A stretch of DNA of 64,000 nucleotides, taken from the NCBI GenBank assembly GCA_964580465.1, contig CAZOKJ010000010.1, positions 11,222 to 75,221 of the forward strand, given 5' to 3'. Under the pieces are notes generated by a model that saw only the letters and a list, made by a program, of their open reading frames with translations, was not told the origin of the DNA and did no database searches. This DNA comes from Taishania sp964580465. GTDB lineage: Bacteria; Bacteroidota; Bacteroidia; Flavobacteriales_D; Crocinitomicaceae. This document shows, piece by piece, positions 15,158-24,285 of the stretch. How positions within the stretch are numbered: position 1 is the stretch's first letter; each line of letters opens with the position of its first letter. A program made the position numbers and the translations under genes.

Positions 15158-16048
15158 TTATTTGCTTAAAAGCAAGGTTATTTTGGCAGCAATGCTATCG
15201 GTATAAAGCCGTGGTCCACAAATGTGATATCCCCTAATTTCGTAAAATTCTTTAGGTTCATTGGCATTATCAAAAATACGTTGACCTAATTTTATTGGAA
15301 TGATTGCGTCTTCTGAACTGTGAATGACTAAAACAGGTTTGTGAAATTCTTGAACAGATTGTTTGGCTGCATAGAGTTCTTTTACAAATAGTTTACCAAA
15401 TCCTCCTGCAACTTCTTTGGCTATGTCTTTATGTGAAGAAAACGCTCCTTCTATTATTAATCCATTTATAAAGTCTTGGTTGGCAGCTGCTACAACTGCT
15501 CCTAAGTGACCACCAAGAGATTGACCGTAAATAAGAAGCTTTGTATTTTGCGTTTCAGGCATATTGCTCACAAAAGTAACAGCTGAATTACCTTCTTTTA
15601 AAACATTTTTTCGAGTAGCCTTACCTGTTGAAAACCCAAAACCACTATAATCGAACAAAAAAAGCTGAAAACCGTGTTTTGTTAATTCAGAAATAGCTCC
15701 GTATTGACTGATTAAATTACCTGCATTGCCATGAAAATGGAGTAGGGTGACAGTTGGAGTTTTGTCTTTTGGAGTTAATAACCAACCGTTTAACTCATTT
15801 CCACTTTCACTTTTAAAAACAACACTTTTTAGTATAAAGTTTAAATGAATGGTGTCATTATTTTTATCGAAAAACAATGGTTGATGCGTTGGTTGGCTAA
15901 ATTGAGCGTAAATGGTATCTTTTTCTGAAGCAATTTGTAGTTTTTTGTCTGTAACCGGAATTTTTTGAGGTCGAAGAAACATTTTATTCAAGCTACAACT
16001 CGTCAATGATAATACTAAAATACTTAGCAAGTGGATAAAAGTTTTCAT
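15158..16048 (-). CDS. Alpha/beta hydrolase lipoprotein
   Basis: 296 residues. The lipobox LTSC (Cys18) predicts a lipoprotein, so it acts in the periplasm or outer membrane. Serine hydrolase motifs: HFHGNAGN (oxyanion), YGQSLGGHLG (nucleophile Ser), HSSEDAIIP (Asp) and GYHICGP (His). The family (similar to BAAT/YfhR-type hydrolases) includes esterases and thioesterases; the substrate is not predictable. Last gene of the era-der-ppx operon, 19 nt after the phosphatase gene. Confidence 0.85.
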   Translation of the reverse strand: MKTFIHLLSILVLSLTSCSLNKMFLRPQKIPVTDKKLQIASEKDTIYAQFSQPTHQPLFFDKNNDTIHLNFILKSVVFKSESGNELNGWLLTPKDKTPTVTLLHFHGNAGNLISQYGAISELTKHGFQLFLFDYSGFGFSTGKATRKNVLKEGNSAVTFVSNMPETQNTKLLIYGQSLGGHLGAVVAAANQDFINGLIIEGAFSSHKDIAKEVAGGFGKLFVKELYAAKQSVQEFHKPVLVIHSSEDAIIPIKLGQRIFDNANEPKEFYEIRGYHICGPRLYTDSIAAKITLLLSK

Positions 16049-16067
16049 AAGTTGTTTTTTTGATTGC

Positions 16068-16976
16068 TTAGTCTTTTTGAACTAGCAAAAGAGCATTTCT
16101 TTTTCGATGTTTGTTATGCAAGTCATAGACTATGCCGTCAGATAGACCAATTTTAGGAACAATGATTTCTTCACAGCCTAATTGCTTCATAATGGTACAA
16201 TAGATATTCAGTGCAGGAACCAAGACGTCAGCGCGGTCGGGTTTTAACTGGTATTGTTCCATCCGTTGACGAACGCTTAATTTTTCGAGGTCATTTTTTA
16301 AACCTTCTAATGATTCAAAAGAAATAGGATTTAGGTTTTTTGCACCTAAAATTTTGTGTGCTTTGTTGATGTTTCCTCCGGTTGCGTAAAACGTATATTT
16401 TTCTTCAGAAGAGGTGTTTTGGTTCAACCATTCTTTTATTTCATTCCAAATAGTATCCTCCGTTTTTCCGAGTAATAAACGCAATGTACCAACTTCAAAC
16501 GATTTGGATTGCATTTTATTTCCATTTCTAAACAAACTTACTTCTGTGCTACCACCACCGACATCTACGACAATAAAAGGTTTTGTTTTGTCAATGTCCA
16601 TCAAGAAAAAAGTACCAAAAATTAAGTCTGCTTCTTCTTCACCTGTTATTACGTCAATGTGAATACCTGTTTTTTCGGCAATTTTTTGTTTTATTTTTTC
16701 ACTGTTACTAGCTTCTCGCATAGCAGAAGTAGCACAAGCACGCAGTTCTTTAACTCCAAATAATTCAGAAATTAACTGAAAAGCATGCATTGTTTTTACA
16801 AATTGTTCGGCTTTCTTTTTGTTGATGCGTCCAGTGTCAAACACGCTTTCACCCAATCGCAAAGGGATGCGAGTGTATGAAATTTTATTGACAAATTTTT
16901 TACCGTCTTCCTGTGTTACTTCACCGATTAAAAGACGAGCAGCATTTGTCCCTATGTCAATGGCACCAAATTTCAC
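16068..16976 (-). CDS. Ppx/GppA family phosphatase (exopolyphosphatase)
   Basis: 302 residues, the single-domain short form of the family (no C-terminal HD domain). Sugar-kinase/actin fold motifs: AIDIGTNAARLLIGE (phosphate 1), ACATSAMREASNSE with the catalytic Glu, and VDVGGGSTEVSLF (phosphate 2). Members hydrolyse polyphosphate and/or pppGpp, which cannot be told apart here. 5 nt downstream of der, so it shares its transcript. Confidence 0.88.
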   Translation of the reverse strand: MKFGAIDIGTNAARLLIGEVTQEDGKKFVNKISYTRIPLRLGESVFDTGRINKKKAEQFVKTMHAFQLISELFGVKELRACATSAMREASNSEKIKQKIAEKTGIHIDVITGEEEADLIFGTFFLMDIDKTKPFIVVDVGGGSTEVSLFRNGNKMQSKSFEVGTLRLLLGKTEDTIWNEIKEWLNQNTSSEEKYTFYATGGNINKAHKILGAKNLNPISFESLEGLKNDLEKLSVRQRMEQYQLKPDRADVLVPALNIYCTIMKQLGCEEIIVPKIGLSDGIVYDLHNKHRKRNALLLVQKD

Positions 16977-16981
16977 TTCGT

Positions 16982-18292
16982 TTATTTTTTTCTAAAGAAA
17001 ATTTTAATTGGAACACCTTGAAAATTGTATAATTCTCGCAATCTATTTTCCAAGAAACGCTTGTAAGAATCCGCCACATATTGAGGCAAATTACAAAAGA
17101 ACGCAAAAGCAGGTGTGTGAGTAGGCAATTGCTGAATATACTTAATGCGAATGTACTTTCCTTTAACCGCAGGCGGTGGGTTTTGACCAATAATATCCAA
17201 CATGACCTCGTTTAATTCTGAAGTGGAAATTTTACGAGTTCTGTTTTCATAAACCTCCATGGCAGTTTCTAAAGCCTTATGAATACGTTGTTTTGTAATT
17301 GTTGAAGTAAAAATAATCGGCACGTCATTAAATGGTGCCAATTGTTCACGTATTTTATCTTCGTATTGTTTCATTGTGTTTTGGTCCTTTTCCACTAAGT
17401 CCCATTTGTTTACTAAAACAACAACGCCTTTCGAGTTTTTTTCGATGATATAATAGATGTGCAAATCTTGTTTTTGCAAACCTTCTTCAGCATCTATCAT
17501 GAAAATACAAACATCTGATTCCTCAATAGAGCGAACTGATCGCAATACAGAGTAATATTCAATATCTTCTGTAACCTTGGCTTTTTTACGAATACCAGCA
17601 GTGTCAATCAATAAAAAGTCAAATCCAAAAGCTTTGTATCGCGTGTCGATTGAATCTCTGGTAGTACCTGAAATGTTGGTAACAATGTTGCGTTCTTCAC
17701 CAGTTAAAGCATTGACTAACGAAGATTTTCCAACATTTGGCTTTCCAACAATAGCGATGCGAGGGAGGTCTAATTTATCATTAACCGATTTATCTTCTTT
17801 GTCAAATTTTTTAACTAAATCATCTAACAATTCACCTGTTCCACTTCCACTTACAGCTGAAATGTCATATACATCACCCAATCCGAATGAATAAAACTCA
17901 GCAGACAAACCAATTCTTTGGGTATTATCAACTTTATTGGCAACGATAAAAATAGGTTTTTTTGTTTTGCGAAGAATTTTAGCGACTGCTTCATCTAAAT
18001 CAATGATTCCAGTAGTAACATCTACAACAAACACGATAACACTTGCTTCTTGAATAGCGATTTCCACTTGTTTTCTGATTTCGCCTTCAAAAATATCGTC
18101 GGAACCACGCACATAACCACCCGTGTCTATGACAGAAAATTCATAACCATTCCATTCTCCTCGGCCATATAAACGGTCGCGAGTAACACCGCTCACTTCT
18201 TTGACAATTGCATGTCTTGATTCTGTTAATCGGTTGAAAAGAGTTGATTTTCCTACGTTTGGTCTTCCGACAATTGCAACGATATTGCTCAT
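16982..18292 (-). CDS. der: Ribosome biogenesis GTPase Der (EngA)
   Basis: 436 residues with the diagnostic tandem GTPase domains: GRPNVGKST (residues 9-17) with DTGGY, and GKPNVGKSS (around 184) with DTAG, each followed by an NKxD motif (NKVD, NKWD). The C-terminal KH-like domain ends QGVPIKIFFRKK. Der is needed for 50S subunit assembly. It follows era by 36 nt and is in turn followed by a Ppx/GppA gene. Confidence 0.96.
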   Translation of the reverse strand: MSNIVAIVGRPNVGKSTLFNRLTESRHAIVKEVSGVTRDRLYGRGEWNGYEFSVIDTGGYVRGSDDIFEGEIRKQVEIAIQEASVIVFVVDVTTGIIDLDEAVAKILRKTKKPIFIVANKVDNTQRIGLSAEFYSFGLGDVYDISAVSGSGTGELLDDLVKKFDKEDKSVNDKLDLPRIAIVGKPNVGKSSLVNALTGEERNIVTNISGTTRDSIDTRYKAFGFDFLLIDTAGIRKKAKVTEDIEYYSVLRSVRSIEESDVCIFMIDAEEGLQKQDLHIYYIIEKNSKGVVVLVNKWDLVEKDQNTMKQYEDKIREQLAPFNDVPIIFTSTITKQRIHKALETAMEVYENRTRKISTSELNEVMLDIIGQNPPPAVKGKYIRIKYIQQLPTHTPAFAFFCNLPQYVADSYKRFLENRLRELYNFQGVPIKIFFRKK

Positions 18293-18328
18293 TTTATTTG
18301 TGTATTAGTGTTGTTTCCCAACAAGTTA

Positions 18329-19204
18329 TTAATATCCGTATTTTTTTAATTTGAATTCAGAAGCTCTCCAGTCTTTATCCACTTTGACAAATGTTTCTAA
18401 GAAAACTTTGCTTTCAATGAATTTTTCAATTTCGAGGCGAGCTTCGCGGCCAATTCTTTTTAGCATTGTACCCTGACGACCAATGATAATTCCCTTTTGT
18501 GAATCTCGTTCCACAATAATTAATGCACGGATTCGAGTAATATCTTCTTCTTCCAAGTATTCTTCAATTTCCACTTGACAAGAGTACGGAATTTCTTTTT
18601 GCAGATGTAGGAATATCTTCTCACGAATTATTTCTGAAACAAAGAAACGCATCGGTCGATCGGACAATGATTCTTTATCGTAATAAGCTGGATTTTCAGG
18701 AGTTAATTCCAAAATTTTCTCCCACACAGCATCAATGTTAAAATTATGCAAAGCAGAAATAGGATATACCAAGGCATTTGGAAGTTTTTCCTGCCAGTAT
18801 TGAACACGAGCGATAACCTTTTCTTGGTCACCCAAATCCACTTTATTAATCAAGCAAAGCACAGGAACTTGTAATTTTTTGATACGTTCCAATGTCTCTT
18901 TGTGATTCATATCTGTTTCGTGCATATCCGTAATAAACAGCAATACATCAGCATCTTTGAGGGAAGTGTTAACATATTCCATCATTTGATCGTGCAATTT
19001 ATAGGCAGCGTTCACCACCCCTGGAGTATCAGAAAAAACGATTTGATAATCTTCTTCATTCACTATTCCAAGTATGCGATGGCGCGTTGTTTGAGCCTTA
19101 GACGTTACGATTGAAAGTTTTTCACCGACCAATCGATTCATCAAAGTTGACTTACCAACATTGGGACTTCCGACGATATTTACGAAACCTGATTTATGTG
19201 CCAT
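18329..19204 (-). CDS. era: GTPase Era
   Basis: 291 residues. GTPase domain with GSPNVGKST (12-20), DTPG and NKVD, then a KH domain with GIIIGRQGTMLKRIG, ending KDWRASEFKLKKYGY. Era assists 16S rRNA processing and 30S assembly. First gene of the operon era-der-ppx-hydrolase, with a clear -7 box at 19223-19230. Confidence 0.96.
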   Translation of the reverse strand: MAHKSGFVNIVGSPNVGKSTLMNRLVGEKLSIVTSKAQTTRHRILGIVNEEDYQIVFSDTPGVVNAAYKLHDQMMEYVNTSLKDADVLLFITDMHETDMNHKETLERIKKLQVPVLCLINKVDLGDQEKVIARVQYWQEKLPNALVYPISALHNFNIDAVWEKILELTPENPAYYDKESLSDRPMRFFVSEIIREKIFLHLQKEIPYSCQVEIEEYLEEEDITRIRALIIVERDSQKGIIIGRQGTMLKRIGREARLEIEKFIESKVFLETFVKVDKDWRASEFKLKKYGY

Positions 19205-19222
19205 TTATTTTGTAATAAACCG

Positions 19223-19230
19223 CAAAGGTA
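19223..19230 (-). promoter_or_regulatory. -7 box TACCTTTG of the era operon
   Basis: Minus-strand exact TAnnTTTG match, 18 nt before the era ATG; leader of ~10-13 nt. The remaining part of 19231-19513 is non-coding apart from the promoter box at 19407-19414 of the following pseudogene. Confidence 0.6.
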
Positions 19231-19406
19231 AGGAAAATTAAAATTTTAATCTTAAAAAAAACAATTATGATTCAATAAATTTGCTTTTAACACAAAGTCT
19301 TTGACTTTTTAAGGGCTATTGCAACTGTTTGTGGCAGAAAAAGACCAGCAAGAATTAGAATTGAAAAGATACCGAATTTGTTTGATAATTTGTAAAGATT
19401 TATGTT

Positions 19407-19414
19407 TATATTTG
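19407..19414 (+). promoter_or_regulatory. -7 box TATATTTG upstream of the endonuclease-like pseudogene
   Basis: Exact TAnnTTTG match on the plus strand about 100 nt before the ATG at 19514; the promoter may survive although the gene is broken. Confidence 0.4.
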
Positions 19415-19513
19415 TCTGAAAACTTTCTGCCAATAAGGTTAGGTTTTCTCAACTAATCAAACCTTTTGACAGGTTATAAATGAGTCACCACACATAATAC
19501 AAAAACGACCACA

Positions 19514-20232
19514 ATGTACCTAATAGATAAAGAAAATAATAGAATCTCCAAATTAAAACAAATGACTTTTTCTGAACTGAAATTTCGAGAAAGAGAGCAT
19601 TTATAGGAATGGATTACAAATAATCCTAGTTCATTAGGCGAAGAACTTCTTATCATTCAAAAAGAGTTTAGTGGATTCAACGAAACTAACGAACGCCTAG
19701 ACCTTCTTGCATTAGATAAGTTTGGAAACCTAGTAATAATTGAAAATAAGCTTGATGACTCAGGGAAGGATGTTACTTGGCAAGTAATTAAATACGCTAC
19801 TTATCGTGCCAGTTTAACAAAACAAGATATATTGAAAATTTATCAAGTTTTTTAGGTACATCAGCAATTGCTCAAGACAAAATTTCAGAGTTTTACGATA
19901 ATAAGGATATATCAGAAATTGTTTTAAATCAAGGCTTAAACTCACAAAGGCTTATTCTTGTAGCAGCAAATTTTAGAAGAGAAGTTACTTCAACTGTTTT
20001 GTGGCTAATGAACTTTAAAATTCGACTTCAATGTTTCAAAGTAACACCTTTTTCTTTCGGAGACCAACTGTTTTTAAATGTTGAACAAATTCTACCAACA
20101 AAAGACACTGAAGATTTTGCAACTAGTAGCTATTGTCGTGGAGAAGTCTTTATTAATCGTGGAAGTAAAGAAGAAAACAAAGAGATTTTTGATTACTTCT
20201 ATGCCATGAAAGATAAAATTCTTATTTATTAG
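19514..20232 (+). pseudogene. DUF91/NucS-like (DUF4268-type) endonuclease-fold protein, broken
   Basis: Reading through the lesions gives ~240 residues starting YLIDKENNRISKLKQMTFSE, then LGEELLIIQKEF, NERLDLLALDKFGNLVIIENKLD (the restriction-endonuclease-like DxE(N)xK core) and RLILVAANFRREV. Two lesions are clear: an in-frame TAG at 19604-19606 (REREHL*EWI, where relatives usually have Gln, so CAG to TAG), and a frameshift near 19827-19835, after which frame 1 is used to 20232. In many relatives this family is linked to DNA repair or restriction-type nucleases; its role is mostly uncharacterised. Not functional as it stands. Confidence 0.75.
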
Positions 20233-20666
20233 TACCTAGCGTATTAGGTTTTGATTATAAAGAGATTTCTTTTTGGGTTCTTGTAATTGTTTTAGCTATT
20301 GTTCTTCGGGGATTTCAACTCCTTTATCGTTATAGCCTCTTAAACATTGTCAATATGACAAGAAAGCTTTCAGGTGGCCAGTATTTTATAGATCATTCAT
20401 CTTTAAAGTTTGAATCGATAGATAATGAATTTTCAAGAGATTTTAAATTGGATGAAATTGCTGTAATACACCCAACTAAACTTGGAACAACAATTGCTAG
20501 AGGAGATAATGAAACAAAATTCGACTATTCTACACCAAAACGAAGAGGGTCTTTTGCCGTTGGTAAACCCGATGTAATTTTCATTCCAACTATCACTACA
20601 AATTATTCTGAATTGATAGATAAAATCATAGAATCTTCTCCAAATGCTAAAAAAATCACTTTTTAA
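20217..20666 (+). pseudogene. Remnant of a membrane protein (5' end missing)
   Basis: An open frame without a start begins at 20217, overlapping the end of the previous pseudogene. It reads through a hydrophobic segment (ISFWVLVIVLAIVLRGF) into a basic and then mixed region (YRYSLLNIVNMTRKLSGG) and ends KKITF. The only ATG (20355) falls after the membrane helix, leaving 103 codons. The likely history is loss of the N-terminal part by a deletion that joined it to the endonuclease-like gene. No family recognised. Confidence 0.5.
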
Positions 20667-21079
20667 AAAATCAATTAGCTTATTATATACAGTCTAAGTT
20701 TTTTACTTTTGCAAATTTTTATGCGGGCTGGATTCAAGCGGAAATATTTACGGTGTAGTGTAATTTGTTGATTTTTATATGCTTAGGAAAAATCTCTAAA
20801 TACTGTGTTATTGCAGTTAGTTAAATGTTTTAAGAAGTGCAATTATTTCAGAAATTTCCACAGAGGAATTGAAAACTTATTTACAGAAATTAAGCTAGTT
20901 TCGCATTTAGAACTTAATATAGTTATTTATAAAAGTAACAATAAGTAGTTTAAAGTGAAAATAAATGCGTAAATTTATTGTAAAATTAAGAAAAATGATA
21001 AGTTTAGTTTCGCTGCTTCTTCGTAGTTTAAGTAGACTGCTGTTAAGTGTAACTATTTCAATCTCGTGAATTTAGTTTT
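20667..21079. other. Gene-poor 413-bp stretch with two tiny ORFs
   Basis: No conventional gene. A TACTTTTG box (20704-20711) precedes a 16-codon ORF at 20721-20771. At 20965-21069 there is a 34-codon ORF (MRKFIVKLRKMISLVSLL at its start), rich in Leu, Ser and Arg, ending 10 nt before the next gene. A fragment around 20840-20897 translates as ISEISTEELKTYLQKLS and may be the tail of a lost gene. None is strong enough to call as a gene; the stretch continues the decay seen upstream. Confidence 0.4.
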
Positions 21080-21619
21080 ATGATAAAAATTTGGAAAGGT
21101 AAATCGTCTGACTTGTTGTTAGTACTTCTATATTTTGTGTTGTACACTATTGGTATTCATATTATTGCAGCTATTCGACATTCAATAAAATATGATGAAA
21201 GTATAGTTGAATCCATTAAAAATCCAGTGAATTTCTTATTTACATTCGGTCTTTTATTTTTCTTTATGTCTCCAGTTTGGGTGTATTTTCGAAAAGTGCC
21301 CAAAATGCTTAAAATAGATTTGCAAAATAAGATGTTGGTAATACATAAGAAAAGAAAAATTCTTCAATACAATATGGATAAAATTCGATTCTATAAGAGA
21401 GTTACAAGTCTTTTTTATATTTTAGAAATTCATGCGACTTTTGAATCATCCAGAAATGAGCAATTTGAAAGATTAGCAACTTCTATAATTGTACCAAATT
21501 GGGGATTGTCATGGAATAAAACGAAAATGGAGGAAATAGTTACTGAATTTAAGGACATGAATATTGAAGAAATCAAAAACAGGCCACAGCTACCAATTTA
21601 TGAATATTTTTATAATTAA
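21080..21619 (+). CDS. Membrane protein with PH-like C-terminal part, function unknown
   Basis: 179 residues. Two predicted membrane helices (LLLVLLYFVLYTIGIHIIAA and FLFTFGLLFFFMSPVWVYF), then a strand-rich cytoplasmic segment (LKIDLQNKMLVIHKKRKILQYNMDK) resembling bacterial PH-type domains. No family assigned with confidence. Six nt upstream of a methyltransferase gene, so probably co-transcribed with it. The surrounding region is decaying, but this ORF has no lesion. Confidence 0.6.
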   Translation: MIKIWKGKSSDLLLVLLYFVLYTIGIHIIAAIRHSIKYDESIVESIKNPVNFLFTFGLLFFFMSPVWVYFRKVPKMLKIDLQNKMLVIHKKRKILQYNMDKIRFYKRVTSLFYILEIHATFESSRNEQFERLATSIIVPNWGLSWNKTKMEEIVTEFKDMNIEEIKNRPQLPIYEYFYN

Positions 21620-21625
21620 TACACA

Positions 21626-22249
21626 ATGGATATAAATAGTCAATTTTTGAATCATACAAAGGATGTGAATGCTGATTTTTGGGAAAATAAATGGAAAAAA
21701 AATCAAACAGGTTGGGATATTGGTTATGCTTCTCCTGCACTTGTTTCTTATTTTGAACAAAAAGCTGATTGGAATGCACGTATTCTGATTCCTGGCTGTG
21801 GAAATGCGTATGAAGCCGAAGCATTGGCCTTATTGGGATATACCGATATCACGTTGGTGGATATTTCTAAAACGCTAACCGATAAATTGAAAGAAAAATA
21901 CAACAACACGCCGGCAATTAAGGTGGTAAATGCTGATTTTTTTCAACTTCAAGAACAATTTGATTACATCATTGAACAAACATTTTTCTGTGCTTTAGAC
22001 CCATCATTACGTGAAGATTATGTTGCTAAAATGGCTCGCCTTTTAAAACAAAACGGTCAATTAGTAGGACTTTTGTTTGATCGTGATTTTGGCAATTCTT
22101 TTCCTCCTTTTGGTGGCGATTTGACGGAATATGAAACATTGTTTAAACCGCATTTTAACACGCGTAAATTTGAAAAATGTACCAATAGCATTCCTGCACG
22201 TGCTGGAACTGAACTTTTATTTACTGTTTGTAATTGTGTAAATGATTGA
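21626..22249 (+). CDS. TPMT-family SAM-dependent methyltransferase
   Basis: 207 residues. The N-terminus FWENKWKKNQTGWDIGYASPAL is the hallmark of the thiopurine methyltransferase family, followed by the SAM-binding motif ILIPGCGNAYEAEALALLGY and DITLVDIS. FCALDPSLREDYV and GELLF-type C-terminal pieces (here GTELLFTVCN) are also conserved. Bacterial members methylate sulfur, selenium, tellurium or halide substrates; which one is unknown. The gene is intact. Confidence 0.88.
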   Translation: MDINSQFLNHTKDVNADFWENKWKKNQTGWDIGYASPALVSYFEQKADWNARILIPGCGNAYEAEALALLGYTDITLVDISKTLTDKLKEKYNNTPAIKVVNADFFQLQEQFDYIIEQTFFCALDPSLREDYVAKMARLLKQNGQLVGLLFDRDFGNSFPPFGGDLTEYETLFKPHFNTRKFEKCTNSIPARAGTELLFTVCNCVND

Positions 22250-22270
22250 TATTTAGTAGTTAAAAAATAA

Positions 22271-23002
22271 ATTGTTAAATTTCTAATCAAAGATATTCCA
22301 GATGGTGTTCCTGCAGGAATTGACTTTAATTCTGATGGCACATTTGAGTTTGATATTATGGATGGCTTTGGTACTGGAGATTATTAAGATTACAATTCTT
22401 ATGGTCCAGATAACAACGTTCATGCTATTGGTAGCTTTAACAATGTTAACGGTTCTGACTGGGATGTTCCTAACTGTGTAGATGCAGGCTTTATGGTTGA
22501 TGCATCAGGAAACTGGGAAGGTTTAGGTGACTGAATGATTTCTGGAGTGTCTGATGACAATCCTACTATTACAATTGGTGCTGATGAGTACTTGGCTGTT
22601 CGTTTCAACATTGGTACAAACGTTCATTATGGTTGGATTCGTTTTTCAATGGTTGCTAATTACAATGTGACATATAAAGATCACGCTTACCAAGCTACTC
22701 CAAACTTAGGAATTAAGGCAGGTGATAAAGGAAGTACAGCAGGTATTGCTAAAGTAGATGCTTCTTCTTTGTTTGAAGTGTATCCAAATCCAGCGAAAGA
22801 TGTGGTAACTATTTCATCAAAAAATAATGCTGCTGCAACTTCAGTTCAATTAATCAATGCTTCTGGAGCTGTTGTGTTGTCACAACCAGTTTCTGGTACA
22901 GCAACTTCTTTAAACGTAGCAAACTTACCACAAGGAGTTTATTTTGCAGAGTTGTTCAATGCTTCTGCTAAATTAGCTGTTGTTAAAGTGATTGTGAAAT
23001 AA
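22271..23002 (+). pseudogene. T9SS type A cargo protein, broken by two in-frame stops and lacking its start
   Basis: One continuous frame reads DIPDGVPAGIDFNSDG, FDIMDGFGTGDY, a TAA at 22385-22387, then DYNSYGPDNNVHAIG, GNWEGLGD, a TGA at 22532-22534, then MISGVSDDNPTITIGADEYLAVRFNI and HYGWIRFSMV. It ends with a full type A sorting domain (VYPNPAKDVVTIS to VVKVIVK). The frame is open to 22271 but has no start codon or signal peptide. The remaining 155-codon ORF (22535-23002) would have the sorting domain but no signal peptide, so it could not be exported by T9SS. Confidence 0.75.
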
Positions 23003-23026
23003 TTTTTCAAAATAAACGAATAATAG

Positions 23027-23060
23027 AGAGGGTGTCCGACATTCGGACACCCTCTTTCTT
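23027..23060 (+). terminator. Rho-independent terminator
   Basis: 13-bp perfect stem (23027-23039 with 23043-23055) and a T-rich tail (TTTCTTTT). It follows the T9SS pseudogene by 24 nt. Confidence 0.85.
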
Positions 23061-23119
23061 TTAGGTAGTATGAGGAGTAGGGTAGCCCTGCTTGTTGATG
23101 AAATAAGCAGGACTATGGA

Positions 23120-23368
23120 TTATCTTTTCTTTATAGATTGCGAATGTTCCTCTTTAGTTGAAACTTTTTGTTCTCTACTTTCAATTGTCTTTGTTCCAAT
23201 CTTTGCATTTTTATGAGAAGACATTACTGTTTCAGTATTCTCATTTACAACGTTTTGTTGTGAATTATTCTCATTTTCCAAAATAGGTGTTTTAGAAGAA
23301 GACTGCACTTGACAATATGAAAAATGGGACAAGCAACAAATAAAAATGATGGTCAAACTTGCTTTCAT
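23120..23368 (-). CDS. Small exported protein, function unknown
   Basis: 82 residues: a signal peptide (KASLTIIFICCLSHFSYCQ) followed by a low-complexity, Ser/Asn/Glu/Lys-rich tail ending SIKKR. No family recognised. It lies 6 nt after the collagen-like gene and probably shares its transcript. The mature part looks disordered. Confidence 0.5.
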   Translation of the reverse strand: MKASLTIIFICCLSHFSYCQVQSSSKTPILENENNSQQNVVNENTETVMSSHKNAKIGTKTIESREQKVSTKEEHSQSIKKR

Positions 23369-23374
23369 AATACA

Positions 23375-24268
23375 TTAATTTAAAATCATTATTGTCATTT
23401 CACCTGGATTCGTGTCAATAGCACCATTACCACCAATATCAACACTTGATGTGCCATTTAATCGTGAAGTACGTAACTCAATCGTATGAGTTCCAGCTGG
23501 TAATGTAAACATGGTGTTAATCGTTCCAATAGCAAAGGAGTTGCTCAATGTTGGATTCACAATGTTAAAACGATTCCATCCACCAGATGGTAAAAAGTTT
23601 CCATCCACATAAAGAACCATGTCCACAGTTGCATATTGCCCTGTAGAAGAAGAAGTTGTTCTACCTCCAATATTTGCCCATACAACTATTGTTTTTGTAC
23701 CTGTTAAGGTAAAAGTTTGCGACATCCCAGGCTGAACAGTATGTGTGTTGCTAGTAACATTTGTTCTACCTCCTGTACCAATAACATGGTATTTTTGAAC
23801 AACACCGTCTGGGCCTTGTGGTCCTTGAGGTCCCGTTGCTCCCGCAGGTCCAGCAGCACCTGTTGCTCCAGTCGCTCCGGCAGGTCCTTGTGGTCCGGCA
23901 GGTCCTTGTGGTCCAGCAGCACCTGTCGCTCCAGTCGCTCCGGCAGGTCCTTGTGGCCCAGCAGGTCCTTGCGGTCCAGCAGGCCCTGCTGTACATAAGT
24001 TTTGCCAAGAAGTACTTGTTCCTTCGTAAAAGAAGAAGCATCCCACATTAGTGTCGAAAACTAACAAACCATTAGTGGGTGATGAGATAGCAGTTCTTTG
24101 TGCGGTTGTCATGCGGGGTACCAATAGGCCTTGCGTTGTCGATTGAATATCAAGAGCTGCGTCAGGACTTGGTGTCGTTGTCCCAATCCCTACGTTGTTT
24201 TGAGAAAATCCTGAAAAGGAAATTGCTCCAATTAATAATGTTCCGAGTAATAGTTTCATTTTGTACAT
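23375..24268 (-). CDS. Collagen-like (Gly-X-Y) surface or exported protein
   Basis: 297 residues; the start could also be the ATG at 24259, which begins the signal peptide KLLLGTLLIGAISFSGFSQ. Residues ~24-90 form the head typical of Bacteroidota proteins (NVGIGTTTPSPDAALDIQST). Residues ~95-155 are a Gly-X-Y array built from GPAGPQ and GATGAT units, a bacterial collagen triple-helix segment. The last ~140 residues are a strand-rich domain with GTHTIELRTSR. It likely trimerises at the cell surface. No T9SS sorting domain. Followed by a small exported protein and preceded (17 nt) by a T9SS type B cargo gene. Confidence 0.82.
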   Translation of the reverse strand: MYKMKLLLGTLLIGAISFSGFSQNNVGIGTTTPSPDAALDIQSTTQGLLVPRMTTAQRTAISSPTNGLLVFDTNVGCFFFYEGTSTSWQNLCTAGPAGPQGPAGPQGPAGATGATGAAGPQGPAGPQGPAGATGATGAAGPAGATGPQGPQGPDGVVQKYHVIGTGGRTNVTSNTHTVQPGMSQTFTLTGTKTIVVWANIGGRTTSSSTGQYATVDMVLYVDGNFLPSGGWNRFNIVNPTLSNSFAIGTINTMFTLPAGTHTIELRTSRLNGTSSVDIGGNGAIDTNPGEMTIMILN

Positions 24269-24285
24269 GGTTTTTTGCTTAAAAA

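Noticed and set aside
23704..24051. Several overlapping ORFs on both strands, and possible CRISPR-like repeats
   Set aside because: They are by-products of the Gly-X-Y codon repeats. Units are contiguous without unique spacers, so it is no CRISPR array.
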